Notes: generated by a model not told the origin, from the letters alone. DNA of 64,000 bases from Glycine soja (GCF_004193775.1 NC_041021.1:18418024-18482023), one strand, 5' to 3'. Shown: positions 1-14,085, numbered from the stretch's first letter. Translations and numbers: made by a program.

Positions 1-2160
1 GAATGTCATTGCCTAGCGCTGTTCATATGTCCTCCACCTTCGAGTTTGGAGCTATGCTTCATGATTGCCTAAGTGTGGACCCTCAAGTGCAATCCTCCAT
101 TCTCCACTTTTTTCGGAGCCCATGAATGTCATTGCCTAGCGCGTTTCATGTGTCCTCCACCTTCGAGTCTGGAGCCCCACGAATGTCATTTCCTAGCGTT
201 GTTCGCCAATTCTCCATTCTCCACATTTTTCGGAGCCCCATCAATGTCATTGCCTAGCCTGTTCATGTGTCCTCCACCTTCGAGATCGGAGCTATGCTTC
301 ATGATTGCCTAAGTGTGGACCCTCAAGTGCAATCCTCAATTCTCCACTTTTTCGGAGCCCCATGAATGTCATTGCTAGCGCTGTTCATGTGTCCTCCACC
401 TTCGAGTCTGGAGCCCCGCGAATGTCATTGCCTAGCGCTGTTCGCCAATTCTCCATTCTCCACTTTTTTGGGAGCCCCATGAATGTCATTGCCTAGCGCT
501 GTTCATGTGTCCTCCACCTTCGAGTCTGGAGCCCACGATGTCATTTCCTAGCTTGTTCGCCAATCTCCATTCTCCACTTTTTTCGGAGCCCCATGAATGT
601 CATTGCCTAGCACTGTTCATGTGTCCTCCACCTTCGAGATCGGAGCTATGCTTCATGATTGCCTAAGTGTGGACCCTCAAGTGCAATCCTCCATTCTCCT
701 CTTTTTTTGGAGCCCCATGAATGTCATTGCCTAGCGCTGTTCATGTATCCTCCACCTTCGAGTCTGGAGCTCGCAATGTCATTGCCTAAGGTGTTCGCCA
801 ATTCTCCATTCTCCACTTTTTTTGGAGCCCCATGAATGTCATTGCCTAGCCTGTTCATGTGTCCTCCACCTTCGAGTTTGGAGCTATGCTTCATGATTGC
901 CTAAGTGTGGACCCTCAAGTGCAATCCTCAATTCTCCACTTTTTTCGGAGCCCCATGAATGTCATTGCCTAGCGCTGTTCATGTGTCCTCCACCTTCGAG
1001 TCTGGAGCCCCACGAATGTCATTTCCTAGCGTTGTTCGCCAATTCTCCATTCTCCACATTTTTCGGAGCCCCATCAATGTCATTGCCTAGCACTGTTCAT
1101 GTGTCCTCCACCTTCGAGATCGGAGCTATGCTTCATGATTGCCTAAGTGTGGACCCTCAAGTGCAATCCTCAATTCTCCACTTTTTTCGGAGCCCCATGA
1201 ATGTCATTGCCTAGCGCTGTTCATGTGTCCTCCACCTTCGAGTCTGGAGCCCCGCGAATGTCATTGCCTAGCGCTGTTCGCCAATTCTCCATTCTCCACT
1301 TTTTTGGGAGCCCCAGAATGTCATTGCCTAGGCTTTCATGTGTCCTCCACCTTCGAGTCTGGAGCCACGAATGTCATTTCCTAGGTTGTTCGCAATTCTC
1401 CATTCTCCACATTTTTCGGAGCCCCATGAATGTCATTGCCTAGCACTGTTCATGTGTCCTCCACCTTCGAGTCGGAGCTATGCTTCATGATTGCCTAAGT
1501 GTGGACCCTCAAGTGCAATCCTCCATTCTCCACTTTTTTCGGAGCCCCATGAATGTCATTGCCTAGCGCTGTTCATGTGTCCTCCACCTTCGAGTCTGGA
1601 GCCCCGATGTCATTGCCTAGCGCTGTTCGCCAATTCTCCATTCTCCACTTTTTTGGAGCCCCATGAATGTCATTGCCTAGCGCTGTTCATGTGTCCTCCA
1701 CCTTCGAGTTTGGAGCTATGCTTCATGATTGCCTAAGTGTGGACCCTCAAGTGCAATCCTCCATTCTCCACTTTTTTCGGAGCCCCATGAATGTCATTGC
1801 CTAGCGCTGTTCATGTGTCCTCCACCTTCGAGTTTGGAGCTATGCTTCATGATTGCCTAAGTGTGGACCCTCAAGTGCAATCCTCCATTCTCCACTTTTT
1901 TGGAGCCCCATGAATGTCATTGCCTAGCGCTGTTCATGTGTCCTCCACCTTCGAGTTTGGAGCTATGCTTCATGATTGCCTAAGTGTGGACCTCAAGTGC
2001 AATCCTCCATTCTCCACTTTTTTCGGAGCCCCATGAATGTCATTGCCTAGCGCTGTTCATGTGTCCTCCACCTTCGAGTTTGGAGCTATGCTTCATGATT
2101 GCCTAAGTGTGGACCCTCAAGTGCAATCCTCCATTCTCCACTTTTTTCGGAGCCCCATGA

Positions 2161-2880
2161 ATGTCATTGCCTAGCGCTGTTCATGTGTCCTCCACCTTCG
2201 AGTCTGGAGCCCCACGAATGTCATTTCCTAGCGTTGTTCGCCAATTCTCCATTCTCCACATTTTTCGGAGCCCCATCAATGTCATTGCCTAGCACTGTTC
2301 ATGTGTCCTCCACCTTCGAGATCGGAGCTATGCTTCATGATTGCCTAAGTGTGGACCCTCAAGTGCAATCCTCAATTCTCCACTTTTTTCGGAGCCCCAT
2401 GAATGTCATTGCCTAGCGCTGTTCATGTGTCCTCCACCTTCGAGTCTGGAGCCCCGCGAATGTCATTGCCTAGCGCTGTTCGCCAATTCTCCATTCTCCA
2501 CTTTTTTGGGAGCCCCATGAATGTCATTGCCTAGCGCTGTTCATGTGTCCTCCACCTTCGAGTCTGGAGCCCCACGAATGTCATTTCCTAGCGTTGTTCG
2601 CCAATTCTCCATTCTCCACATTTTTCGGAGCCCCATCAATGTCATTGCCTAGCACTGTTCATGTGTCCTCCACCTTCGAGATCGGAGCTATGCTTCATGA
2701 TTGCCTAAGTGTGGACCCTCAAGTGCAATCCTCAATTCTCCACTTTTTTCGGAGCCCCATGAATGTCATTGCCTAGCGCTGTTCATGTGTCCTCCACCTT
2801 CGAGTCTGGAGCCCCGCGAATGTCATTGCCTAGCGCTGTTCGCCAATTCTCCATTCTCCACTTTTTTGGGAGCCCCATGA
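2161..2880 (+). repeat. Perfect 360-bp tandem duplication within the array
   Basis: Bases 2161-2520 and 2521-2880 read identically line by line. Each copy spans three units (variant, standard, variant). This is a recent unequal-exchange or replication-slippage product. Confidence 0.9.
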
Positions 2881-3047
2881 ATGTCATTGCCTAGCGCTGT
2901 TCATGTGTCCTCCACCTTCGAGTTTGGAGCTATGCTTCATGATTGCCTAAGTGTGGACCCTCAAGTGCAATCCTCCATTCTCCTCTTTTTTTGGAGCCCC
3001 ATGAATGTCATTGCCTAGAGCTGTTCATGTATCCTCCACCTTCGTTA

Positions 3048-3070
3048 TTTTTTTTTTTTTTTTTTTTTTT
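3048..3070 (+). repeat. T23 homopolymer inside a satellite unit
   Basis: A run of 23 T follows CTTCGTTA and replaces about 80 bp of a normal unit. It could be a slippage expansion or an assembly artefact. Confidence 0.85.
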
Positions 3071-4333
3071 GTATTGCCTGCTGTTCATGTGTCCTCCACC
3101 TTCGAGTTTGGAGCTATGCTTCATGATTGCCTAAGTGTGGACCCTCAAGTGCAATCCTCCATTCTCCACTTTTTTTGGAGCCCCATGAATGTCATTGCCT
3201 AGCGCTGTTCATGTGTCCTCCACCTTCGAGTTTGGAGCTATGCTTCATGATTGCCTAAGTGTGGACCCTCAAGTGCAATCCTCCATTCTCCACTTTTTTG
3301 GGAGCCCCATGAATGTCATTGCCTAGCGCTGTTCATGTGTCCTCCACCTTCGAGTCTGGAGCCCCACGAATGTCATTTCCTAGCGTTGTTCGCCAATTCT
3401 CCATTCTCCACATTTTTCGGAGCCCCATCAATGTCATTGCCTAGGACTGTTCATGTGTCCTCCACCTTCGAGATCGGAGCTATGCTTCATGATTGCCTAA
3501 GTGTGGACCCTCAAGTGCAATCCTCAATTCTCCACTTTTTTCGGAGCCCCATGAATGTCATTGCCTAGCGCTGTTCATGTGTCCTCCACCTTCGAGTCTG
3601 GAGCCCCACGAATGTCATTGCCTAGCGCTGTTCGCCAATTCTCCATTCTCCACTTTTTTGGGAGCCCCATGAATGTCATTGCCTAGCGCTGTTCATGTGT
3701 CCTCCACCTTCGAGTTTGGAGCTATGCTTCATGATTGCCTAAGTGTGGACCCTCAAGTGCAATCCTCCATTCTCCTCTTTTTTTGGAGCCCCATGAATGT
3801 CATTGCCTAGCGCTGTTCATGTGTCCTCCACCTTCGAGTTTGGAGCTATGCTTCATGATTGCCTAAGTGTGGACCCTCATGTGCAATCCTCCATTCTCCA
3901 CTTTTTTTGGAGCCCCATGAATGTCATTGCCTAGCGTTGTTCATGTGTCCTCCACCTTCGAGTTTGGAGCTATGCTTCATGATTACCTAAGTGTGTACCA
4001 TCAAGTGCAATCCTCCATTCTCCACTTTTTTTGGAGCCCCATGAATGTCATTGCATAGCGCTGTTCATATGTCCTCCACCTTCGAGTTTGGAGCTATGCT
4101 TCATGATTGCCTAAGTGTGGACCCTCAAGTGCAATCCTCCGTTCTCCACTTTTTTCGGAGCCCCATGAATGTCATTGCCTAGCGTTGTTCATGTGTCCTC
4201 CACCTTCGACTCTGGAGCCCCACGAATGTCATTTCCTAGCGTTGTTCGCCAATTCTCCATTCTCCACATTTTTCGGAGCCCCATCAATGTCATTGCCTAG
4301 GACTGTTCATGTGTCCTCCACCTTCGAGATCGG

Positions 4334-6045
4334 AGCTATGCTTCATGATTGCCTAAGTGTGGACCCTCAAGTGCAATCCTCAATTCTCCACTTTTTTCGG
4401 AGCCCCATGAATGTCATTGCCTAGCGCTGTTCATGTGTCCTCCACCTTCGAGTCTGGAGCCCCACGAATGTCATTGCCTAGCGCTGTTCGCCAATTCTCC
4501 ATTCTCCACTTTTTTGGGAGCACCATGAATGTCATTGCCTAGCGCTGTTCATGTGTCCTCCACCTTCGAGTTTGGAGCTATGCTTCATGATTGCCTAAGT
4601 GTGGACCCTCAAGTGCAATCCTCCATTCTCCTCTTTTTTTGGTGCCCCATGAATGTCATTGCCTAGCGCTGTTCATGTATCCTCCACCTTCTAGTTTGGA
4701 GCTATGCTTCATGATTGCCTAAGTGTGGACCCTCAAGTGCAATCCTCCATTCTCCTCTTTTTTTGGAGCCCCATGAATGTCATTGCCTAGCGCTGTTCAT
4801 GTGTCCTCCACCTTCGCGTTTGGAGCTATGCTTTAGGATTGCCTAAGTGTGGACCCTCAAGTGCAATCCTCCATTCTCCACTTTTTTCGGAGCCCCATGA
4901 ATGTCATTGCTTAGCGCTGTTCATGTGTCCTCCACCTTCGAGTTTGGAGCTATGCTTCATGATTGCCTAAGTGTGGACCCTCAAGTGCAATCCTCCATTC
5001 TCCACTTTTTTCGGAGCCCCATGAATGTCATTGCCTAGCGCTGTTCATGTGTCCTCCACCTTCGAGTCTGGAGCCCCGCGAATGTCATTGCCTAGCGCTG
5101 TTCGCCAATTCTCCAGTCTCCACTTTTTTTGGAGCCCCATGAATGTCATTGCCTAGCGCTGTTCATGTGTCCTCCACCTTCGAGTTTGGAGCTATGCTTC
5201 ATGATTGCCTAAGTGTGGACCCTCAAGTGCAATCCTCAATTCTCCACTTTTTTCGGAGCCCCATGAATGTCATTGCCTAGCGCTGTTCATGTGTCCTCCA
5301 CCTTCGAGTCTGGAGCCCCACGAATGTCATTGCCTAGCGCTGTTCGCCAATTCTCCATTCTCCACTTTTTTGGGAGCACCATGAATGTCATTGCCTAGCG
5401 CTGTTCATGTGTCCTCCACCTTCGAGTTTGGAGCTATGCTTCATGATTGCCTAAGTGTGGACCCTCAAGTGCAATCCTCCATTCTCCTCTTTTTTTGGTG
5501 CCCCATGAATGTCATTGCCTAGCGCTGTTCATGTATCCTCCACCTTCTAGTTTGGAGCTATGCTTCATGATTGCCTAAGTGTGGACCCTCAAGTGCAATC
5601 CTCCATTCTCCTCTTTTTTTGGAGCCCCATGAATGTCATTGCCTAGCGCTGTTCATGTGTCCTCCACCTTCGCGTTTGGAGCTATGCTTTAGGATTGCCT
5701 AAGTGTGGACCCTCAAGTGCAATCCTCCATTCTCCACTTTTTTCGGAGCCCCATGAATGTCATTGCTTAGCGCTGTTCATGTGTCCTCCACCTTCGAGTT
5801 TGGAGCTATGCTTCATGATTGCCTAAGTGTGGACCCTCAAGTGCAATCCTCCATTCTCCACTTTTTTCGGAGCCCCATGAATGTCATTGCCTAGCGCTGT
5901 TCATGTGTCCTCCACCTTCGAGTCTGGAGCCCCGCGAATGTCATTGCCTAGCGCTGTTCGCCAATTCTCCAGTCTCCACTTTTTTTGGAGCCCCATGAAT
6001 GTCATTGCCTAGCGCTGTTCATGTGTCCTCCACCTTCGAGTTTGG
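4334..6045 (+). repeat. 856-bp higher-order duplication within the array
   Basis: Rare variants recur exactly 856 bp apart. GGTGCCCC is at 4641 and 5497, the CTTCTAG variant is at about 4690 and 5546, and GGGAGCACC is at 4516 and 5372. The copies are identical wherever I compared them. They differ from each other only beyond the borders near 4334 and 6045. Each copy spans about seven units. Confidence 0.85.
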
Positions 6046-9000
6046 AGCTATGCTTCATGATTGCCTAAGTGTGGACCCTCAAGTACAATCCTCCATTCTC
6101 CACTTTTTTCGGAGCCCCATGAATGTCATTGCCTAGCGCTGTTCATGTGTCCTCCACCTTCGAGTCTGGAGCCCCGCGAATGTCATTGCCTAGCGCTGTT
6201 CGCAAATTCTCCAGTCTCCACTTTTTATGGAGCCCCATGAATGTCATTGCCTAGCACTGTTCATGTGTCCTCCACCTTCGAGTTTGGAGCTATGCTTCAT
6301 GATTGCCTATGTGTGGACCCTCAAGTGCAATCCTCCATTCTCCTCTTTTTTCGGAGCCACATGAATGTCATTGCCTAGCGTTGTTCATGTGTCCTCCACC
6401 TTCGCGTTCGGAGCTATGCTTCATGATTGCCTAAGTGTGGACCCTCAAGTGCAATCCTCCATTCTCCACTTTTTTCGGAGCCCCATGAATGTCATTGCCT
6501 AGCGCTGTTCATGTGTCCTCCACCTTCGAGTCTGGAGCCCCGCGAATGTCATTGCCTAGCGCTGTTCGCCAATTCTCCATTCTCCACTTTTTTCGGAGCC
6601 CCATGAATGTCATTGCCTAGCACTGTTCATGTGTCCTCCACATTCGAGTTTGGAGCTATGCTTCTTGATTGCCTAAGTGTGGACCGTAGAGTGCAATCCT
6701 CCATTCTCCTCTTTTTTTGGAGCCCCATGAATGTCATTGCCTAGCATTGTTCATGTGTCCTCCACCTTCGCCTTTGGAGCTATGCTTCATGATTGCCTAA
6801 GTGTGGACCCTCAAGTGCAATCCTCCATTCTCCACTTTTTTCGGAGCCCCTTGAATGTCATTGCCTAGCGCTGTTCATATGTCCTCCACCTTCGAGTTTG
6901 GAGCTATGCTTCATGATTGCCTAAGTGTGGACCCTCAAGTGCAATCCTCCATTCTCCACTTTTTTCGGAGCCCATGAATGTCATTGCCTAGCGCTGTTCA
7001 TGTGTCCTCCACCTTCGAGTCTGGAGCCCCACGAATGTCATTTCCTAGCGTTGTTCGCCAATTCTTCATTTTCCACATTTTTCGGGGCCCCATCAATGTC
7101 ATTGCCTAGCACTGTTCATGTGTCCTCCACCTTCGAGATCGGAGCTATGCTTCATGATTGCCTAAGTGTGGACCCTCAAGTGCAATCCTCAATTCTCCAC
7201 TTTTTTCGGCGCCCCATGAATGTCATTGCCTAGCGCTGTTCATGTGTCCTCCACCTTCGAGTCTGGAGCCCCGCGAATGTCATTGCCTAGCGCTGTTCGC
7301 CAATTCTCCATTCTCCACTTTTTTGGGAGCCCCAAGAATGCATTTTGCCTAGAGCTGTACATGTGTCCTCCACCTTCGAGTCTGGAGCCCCACGAATGTC
7401 ATTTCCTAGCGTTGTTCGCCAATTCTCCATTCTCCACATTTTTCGGAGCCCCATCAATGTCATTGCCTAGCACTGTTCATGTGTCCTCCACCTTCGAGAT
7501 CGGAGCTATGCTTCATGATTGCCTAAGTGTGGACCCTCAAGTGCAATCCTCAATTCTCCACTTTTTTCGGAGCCCCATGAATGTCATTGCCTAGCGCTGT
7601 TCATGTGTCCTCCACCTTCGAGTCTGGAGCCCCGCGAATATCATTGCCTAGCGCTGTTCGCCAATTCTCCAGTCTCCACTTTTTTTGGAGCCCCATGAAT
7701 GTCATTGCCTAGCACTGTTCATGTGTCATCCACCTTCGAGTTTGGAGCTATGCTTCATGATTGCCTAAGTGTGGACCCTCAAGTGCAATCCTCCATTCTC
7801 CACTTCTTTCGGAGCCCCATGAATGTCATTGCCTAGCGCTGTTCATGTGTCCTCCACCTTCGAGTTTGGAGCTATGCTTCATGATTGCCTAAGTGTGGAC
7901 CCTCAAGTGCAATCCTCCATTCTCCACTTTTTTCGGAGCCCCAGGAATGTCATTGCCTAGCACTGTTCATGTGTCGTCCACCTTCGAGTTTGGAGCTATG
8001 CTTCATGATTGCCTAAGTGTGGACCCTCAAGTGCAAACCTCCATTCTCCTCTTTTTTCGGAGCCACATGAATGTCATTGCCTAGCGTTGTTCATGTGTCC
8101 TCCACCTTCGAGTTTGGAGCTATGCTTCATGATTGCCTAAGTGTGGACCCTCAAGTGCAATCCTCCATTCTCCACTTTTTTCGGAGCCCCATGATTGTCA
8201 TTGCCTAGCGCTGTTCATGTGTCCTCCACCTTCGAGATCGGAGCTATGCTTCATGATTGCCTAAGTGTGGACCCTCAAATGCAATCCTCAATTCTCCACT
8301 TTTTTCGGAGCCCCATGAATGTCATTGCCTAGCGCTGTTCGCCAATTCTCCAGTCTCCACTTTTTTTGGAGCCCCATGAATGTCATTGCCTAGCACTGTT
8401 CATGTGTCATCCACCTTCGAGTTTGGAGCTATGCTTCATGATTGCCTAAGTGTGGACCCTCAAGTGCAATCCTCCATTCTCCACTTTTTTCGGAGCCCAT
8501 GAATGTCATTGCCTAGCGCTGTTCATGTGTCCTCCACCTTCGAGTCTGGAGCCCCGCGAATATCATTGCCTAGCGCTGTTCGCCAATTCTCCAGTCTCCA
8601 CTTTTTTGGGAGCCCCACGAATGTCATTTCCTAGCGTTGTTCGCCAATTCTCCATTCTCCACATTTTTCGGAGCCCCATCAATTTCATTGCCTAGCACTG
8701 TTCATGTGTCCTCCACCTTCGAGATCGGAGCTATGCTTCATGATTGCCTAAGTGTGGACCCTCAAGTGCAATCCTCAATTCTCCACTTTTTTCGGAGCCC
8801 CATGAATGTCATTGCCTAGCGCAGTTCATGTGTCCTCCACCTTCGAGTCTGGAGCCCCGCGAATATCATTGCCTAGCGCTGTTCGCCAATTCTCCAGTCT
8901 CCACTTTTTTGGGAGCCCCATGAATGTCATTGCCTAGCGCTGTTCATGTGTCCTCCACCTTCGCGTTTGGAGCTATGCTTCATGATTGCCTAAGTGTGGA

Positions 9001-10143
9001 CCCTCAAGTGCAATTCTCCATTCTCCTCTTTTTTTGGTGCCCCATGAATGTCATTGCCTAGCGCTGTTCATGTATCCTCCACCTTCGAGTTTGGAGCTAT
9101 GCTTCATGATTGCCTCAGTGTGGACCCTCATGTGCAATCCTCCATTCTCCACTTTTTTTGGAGCCCCATGAATGTCATTGCCTAGCGCTGTTCATGTGTC
9201 CTCCACCTTCGAGTTTGGAGCTATGCTTCATGATTACCTAAGTGTGTACCATCAAGTGCAATCCTCCATTCTCCACTTTTTTTGGAGCCCCATGAATGTC
9301 ATTGCATAGCGCTGTTCATATGTCCTCCACCTTTGAGTTTGGAGCTATGCTTCATGATTGCCTAAGTGTGGACCCTCAAGTGCAATCCTCCGCTCTCCAC
9401 TTTTTTCGGAGCCCCATGAATGTCATTGCCTAGCGTTGTTCATGTGTCCTCCACCTTCGAGTCTGGAGCCCCACGAATGTCATTTCCTAGCGTTGTTCGC
9501 CAATTCTCCATTCTCCACATTTTTCGGAGCCCCATCAATGTCATTGCCTAGGACTGTTCATGTGTCGTCCACCTTCGAGATCGGAGCTATGCTTCATGAT
9601 TGCCTAAGTGTGGACCCTCAAGTGCAATCCTCAATTCTCCACTTTTTTCGGAGCCCCATGAATATCATTGCCAAGCGCTGTTCATGTGTCCTCCACCTTC
9701 GAGTCTGGAGCCCCGCGAATGTCATTGCCTAGCGCTGTTCGCCAATTCTCCAGTCTCCACTTTTTTTGGAACCCCATGAATGTCAATGCCTAGCACTGTT
9801 CATGTGTCCTCCACCTTCGAGTTTGGAGCTATGCTTCATGATTGCCTATGTGTGGACCCTCAAGTGCAATCCTCCATTCTCCTCTTTTTTCGGAGCCACA
9901 TGAATGTCATTGCCTAGCGTTGTTCATGTGTCCTCCACCTTCGCGTTCGGAGCTATGCTTCATGATTGCCTAAGTGTGGACCCTCAAGTGCAATCCTCCA
10001 TTCTCCACTTTTTTCGGAGCCCCATGAATGTCATTGCCTAGCGCTGTTCATGTGTCCTCCACCTTCGAGTCTGGAGCCCCGCGAATGTCATTGCCTAGCG
10101 CTGTTCGCCAATTCTCCAGTCTCCACTTTTTTTGGAGCCCCAT

Positions 10144-12587
10144 GAATGTCATTGCCTAGCACTGTTCATGTGTCATCCACCTTCGAGTTTGGAGCTATGC
10201 TTCATGATTGCCTAAGTGTGGACCCTCAAGTGCAATCCTCAATTCTCCACTTTTTTCGGAGCCCCATGAATATCATTGCCAAGCGCTGTTCATGTGTCCT
10301 CCACCTTCGAGTCTGGAGCCCCACGAATGTCATTGCCTAGCGCTGTTCGCCAATTCTCCATTCTCCACTTTTTTGGGAGCACCATGAATGTCATTGCCTA
10401 GCGCTGTTCATGTGTCCTCCACCTTCGAGTTTGGAGCTATGCTTCATTATTGCCTAAGTGTGGACCCTCAAGTGCAATCCTCCATTCTCCTCTGTTTTTG
10501 GAGCCCCATGAATGTCATTGTCTAGCGCTGTTCATGTGTCCTCCACCTTCGAGTTTGGAGCTATGCTTCATGATTGCCTAAGTGTGGACCCTCAAGTGCA
10601 ATTCTCCATTCTCCTCTTTTTTTGGTGCCCCATGAATGTCATTGCCTAGCGCTGTTCATGTATCCTCCACCTTCTAGTTTGGAGCTATGCTTCATGATTG
10701 CCTAAGTGTGGACCCTCAAGTGCAATCCTCCATTCTCCTCTTTTTTTGGAGCCCCATGAATGTCATTGCCTAGCGCTGTTCATGTGTCCTCCACCTTCGC
10801 GTTTGGAGCTATGCTTTAGGATTGCCTAAGTGTGGACCCTCAAGTGCAATCCTCCATTCTCCACTTTTTTCGGAGCCCCATGAATGTCATTGCTTAGCGC
10901 TGTTCATGTGTCCTCCACCTTCGAATTTGGAGCTATGCTTCATGATTGCCTAAGTGTGGACCCTCAAGTGCAATCCTCCATTCTCCACTTTTTTCGGAGC
11001 CCCATGAATGTCATTGCCTAGCGCTGTTCATGTGTCCTCCACCTTCGAGTCTGGAGCCCCGCGAATGTCATTGCCTAGCGCTGTTCGCCAATTCTCCAGT
11101 CTCCACTTTTTTTGGAGCCCCATGAATGTCATTGCCTAGCGCTGTTCATGTGTCCTCCACCTTCGAGTTTGGAGCTATGCTTCATGATTGCCTAAGTGTG
11201 GACCCTCAAGTACAATCCTCCATTCTCCACTTTTTTCGGAGCCCCATGAATGTCATTGCCTAGCGCTGTTCATGTGTCCTCCACCTTCGAGTCTGGAGCC
11301 CCGCGAATGTCATTGCCTAGCGCTGTTCGCCAATTCTCCAGTCTCCACTTTTTTTGGAGCCCCATGAATGTCATTGCCTAGCACTGTTCATGTGTCATCC
11401 ACCTTCGAGTTTGGAGCTATGCTTCATGATTGCCTAAGTGTGGACCCTCAAGTGCAATCCTCAATTCTCCACTTTTTTCGGAGCCCCATGAATATCATTG
11501 CCAAGCGCTGTTCATGTGTCCTCCACCTTCGAGTCTGGAGCCCCACGAATGTCATTGCCTAGCGCTGTTCGCCAATTCTCCATTCTCCACTTTTTTGGGA
11601 GCACCATGAATGTCATTGCCTAGCGCTGTTCATGTGTCCTCCACCTTCGAGTTTGGAGCTATGCTTCATTATTGCCTAAGTGTGGACCCTCAAGTGCAAT
11701 CCTCCATTCTCCTCTGTTTTTGGAGCCCCATGAATGTCATTGTCTAGCGCTGTTCATGTGTCCTCCACCTTCGAGTTTGGAGCTATGCTTCATGATTGCC
11801 TAAGTGTGGACCCTCAAGTGCAATTCTCCATTCTCCTCTTTTTTTGGTGCCCCATGAATGTCATTGCCTAGCGCTGTTCATGTATCCTCCACCTTCTAGT
11901 TTTGAGCTATGCTTCATGATTGCCTAAGTGTGGACCCTCAAGTGCAATCCTCCATTCTCCTCTTTTTTTGGAGCCCCATGAATGTCATTGCCTAGCGCTG
12001 TTCATGTGTCCTCCACCTTCGCGTTTGGAGCTATGCTTTAGGATTGCCTAAGTGTGGACCCTCAAGTGCAATCCTCCATTCTCCACTTTTTTCGGAGCCC
12101 CATGAATGTCATTGCTTAGCGCTGTTCATGTGTCCTCCACCTTCGAATTTGGAGCTATGCTTCATGATTGCCTAAGTGTGGACCCTCAAGTGCAATCCTC
12201 CATTCTCCACTTTTTTCGGAGCCCCATGAATGTCATTGCCTAGCGCTGTTCATGTGTCCTCCACCTTCGAGTCTGGAGCCCCGCGAATGTCATTGCCTAG
12301 CGCTGTTCGCCAATTCTCCAGTCTCCACTTTTTTTGGAGCCCCATGAATGTCATTGCCTAGCGCTGTTCATGTGTCCTCCACCTTCGAGTTTGGAGCTAT
12401 GCTTCATGATTGCCTAAGTGTGGACCCTCAAGTACAATCCTCCATTCTCCACTTTTTTCGGAGCCCCATGAATGTCATTGCCTAGCGCTGTTCATGTGTC
12501 CTCCACCTTCGAGTCTGGAGCCCCGCGAATGTCATTGCCTAGCGCTGTTCGCCAATTCTCCAGTCTCCACTTTTTTTGGAGCCCCAT
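10144..12587 (+). repeat. 1222-bp higher-order duplication within the array
   Basis: Marker variants recur 1222 bp apart. TGTGTCATCCACC is at about 10168 and 11390, and GGTGCCCC is at 10624 and 11846. I saw one difference, a G/T near 10681 versus 11903. Each copy spans ten units. Sequence just before the first copy (9776-10143) recurs after the second copy (from 12587), so a larger duplication of about 2.8 kb is also present. Confidence 0.85.
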
Positions 12588-14085
12588 GAATGTCATTGCC
12601 TAGCACTGTTCATGTGTCCTCCACCTTCGAGTTTGGAGCTATGCTTCATGATTGCCTATGTGTGGACCCTCAAGTGCAATCCTCCATTCTCCTCTTTTTT
12701 CGGAGCCACATGAATGTCATTGCCTAGCGTTGTTCATGTGTCCTCCACCTTCGCGTTCGGAGCTATGCTTCATGATTGCCTAAGTGTGGACCCTCAAGTG
12801 CAATCCTCCATTCTCCACTTTTTTCGGAGCCCCATGAATGTCATTGCCTAGCGCTGTTCATGTGTCCTCCACCTTCGAGTCTGGAGCCCCGCGAATGTCA
12901 TTGCCTAGCGCTGTTCGCCAATTCTCCAGTCTCCACTTTTTTTGGAGCCCCATGAATGTCATTGCCTAGCACTGTTCATGTGTCATCCACCTTCGAGTTT
13001 GGAGCTATGCTTCATGATTGCCTAAGTGTGGACCCTCAAGTGCAATCCTCCATTCTCCACTTCTTTCGAAGCCCCATGAATGTCATTGCCTAGCGCTGTT
13101 CATGTGTCCTCCACCTTCGAGTTTGGAGCTATGCTTCATGATTGCCTAAGTGTGGACCCTCAAGTGCAATCCTCCATTCTCGACTTTTTTCGGAGCCCCA
13201 GGAATGTCATTGCCTAGCACTGTTCATGTGTCCTCCACCTTCGAGTTTGGAGCTATGCTTGATGTTTGCCTTAGTGTGGACCCTCAAGTGCAATCCTCGA
13301 TTCTCCACTTTTTTCGGAGCCCCATGAATGTCATTGCCTAGCGCTGTTCATGTGTCCTCCACCTTCGTGTTTGGAGCTATGCTTCATGATTGCCTAAGTG
13401 TGGACCCTCTAGTGCAATCCTCCATTCTCCATATTTGTCGGAGCCCCATGAATGTCATTGCCTAGCGTTGTTCATGTGTCCTCAACCTTCGAGTTTGGAG
13501 CTATGCTTCTTGATTGCCTAAGTGTGGACCCTCAAGTGCAATCCTCCATTCTCCTCTTTTTTTGGAGCCCCATGATTGTCATTGCCTAGCGTTGTACATG
13601 TGTCCTCCACCTTCGCCTTTGGAGCTATGCTTCATGATTGCCTAAGTGTGGACCCTCAAGTGCAATCCTCCATTCTCCACTTTTTTCGGAGCCCCATGAA
13701 TGTCATTGCCTAGCGCTGTTCATGTGTCCTCCACCTTCGAGTTTGGAGCTTTGCTTCATGATTGCCTAAGTGTGGACCCTCAAGTGCAATCCTCCATTCT
13801 CCACTTTTTTCGGAGCCCCATGAATGTCATTGCCTAGCGCTATTCATGTGTCCTCCACCTTCAAGTCTGGAGCCCCGCGAATGTCATTGCCTAGCGCTGT
13901 TCGCCAATTCTCCATTCTCCACTTTTTTCGGAGCCCCATGAATGTCATTGCCTAGCACTGTTCATGTGTCCTCCACATTCGAGTTTGGAGCTATGCTTCA
14001 TGATTGCCTAAGTGTGGACCCTCAAGTGCAATCCTCCATTCTCCACTTTTTTCGGAGCCCCATGAATGTCATTGCCTAGCGCTGT

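Larger units (their letters stand above)
1..14085 (+). repeat. Tandem satellite-like array, about 123-124 bp unit
   Basis: Roughly 115 units run head to tail on the plus strand. The common unit is 124 bp (for example 1741 to 1865). It starts with GAATGTCATTGCCTAGCGC and contains CTCCACCTTCGAG, GATTGCCTAAGTGTGGACC and TCGGAGCCCCAT. A second variant, near 118 bp, replaces the second half with a copy of the first half's head followed by TTCGCCAATTCTCC. The two variants are mixed irregularly. Short open frames across the array are by-products of the repeat and shift frame every unit, because 124 is not a multiple of three. The same repeat is present in the 3' UTR of element C. A soybean satellite of about 120 bp called STR120 exists in the literature; I cannot say whether this is the same. 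Confidence 0.95.

Noticed and set aside
73..14085. Many plus-strand open frames of 60-124 codons across the array, with recurring peptides
   Set aside because: They are translations of the tandem unit. The unit length shifts frame each time, and no start context, codon bias or homology supports a protein.
1..14085. CRISPR-like repeat structure
   Set aside because: There are no unique spacers between repeats; units are contiguous and the genome is a plant nucleus.
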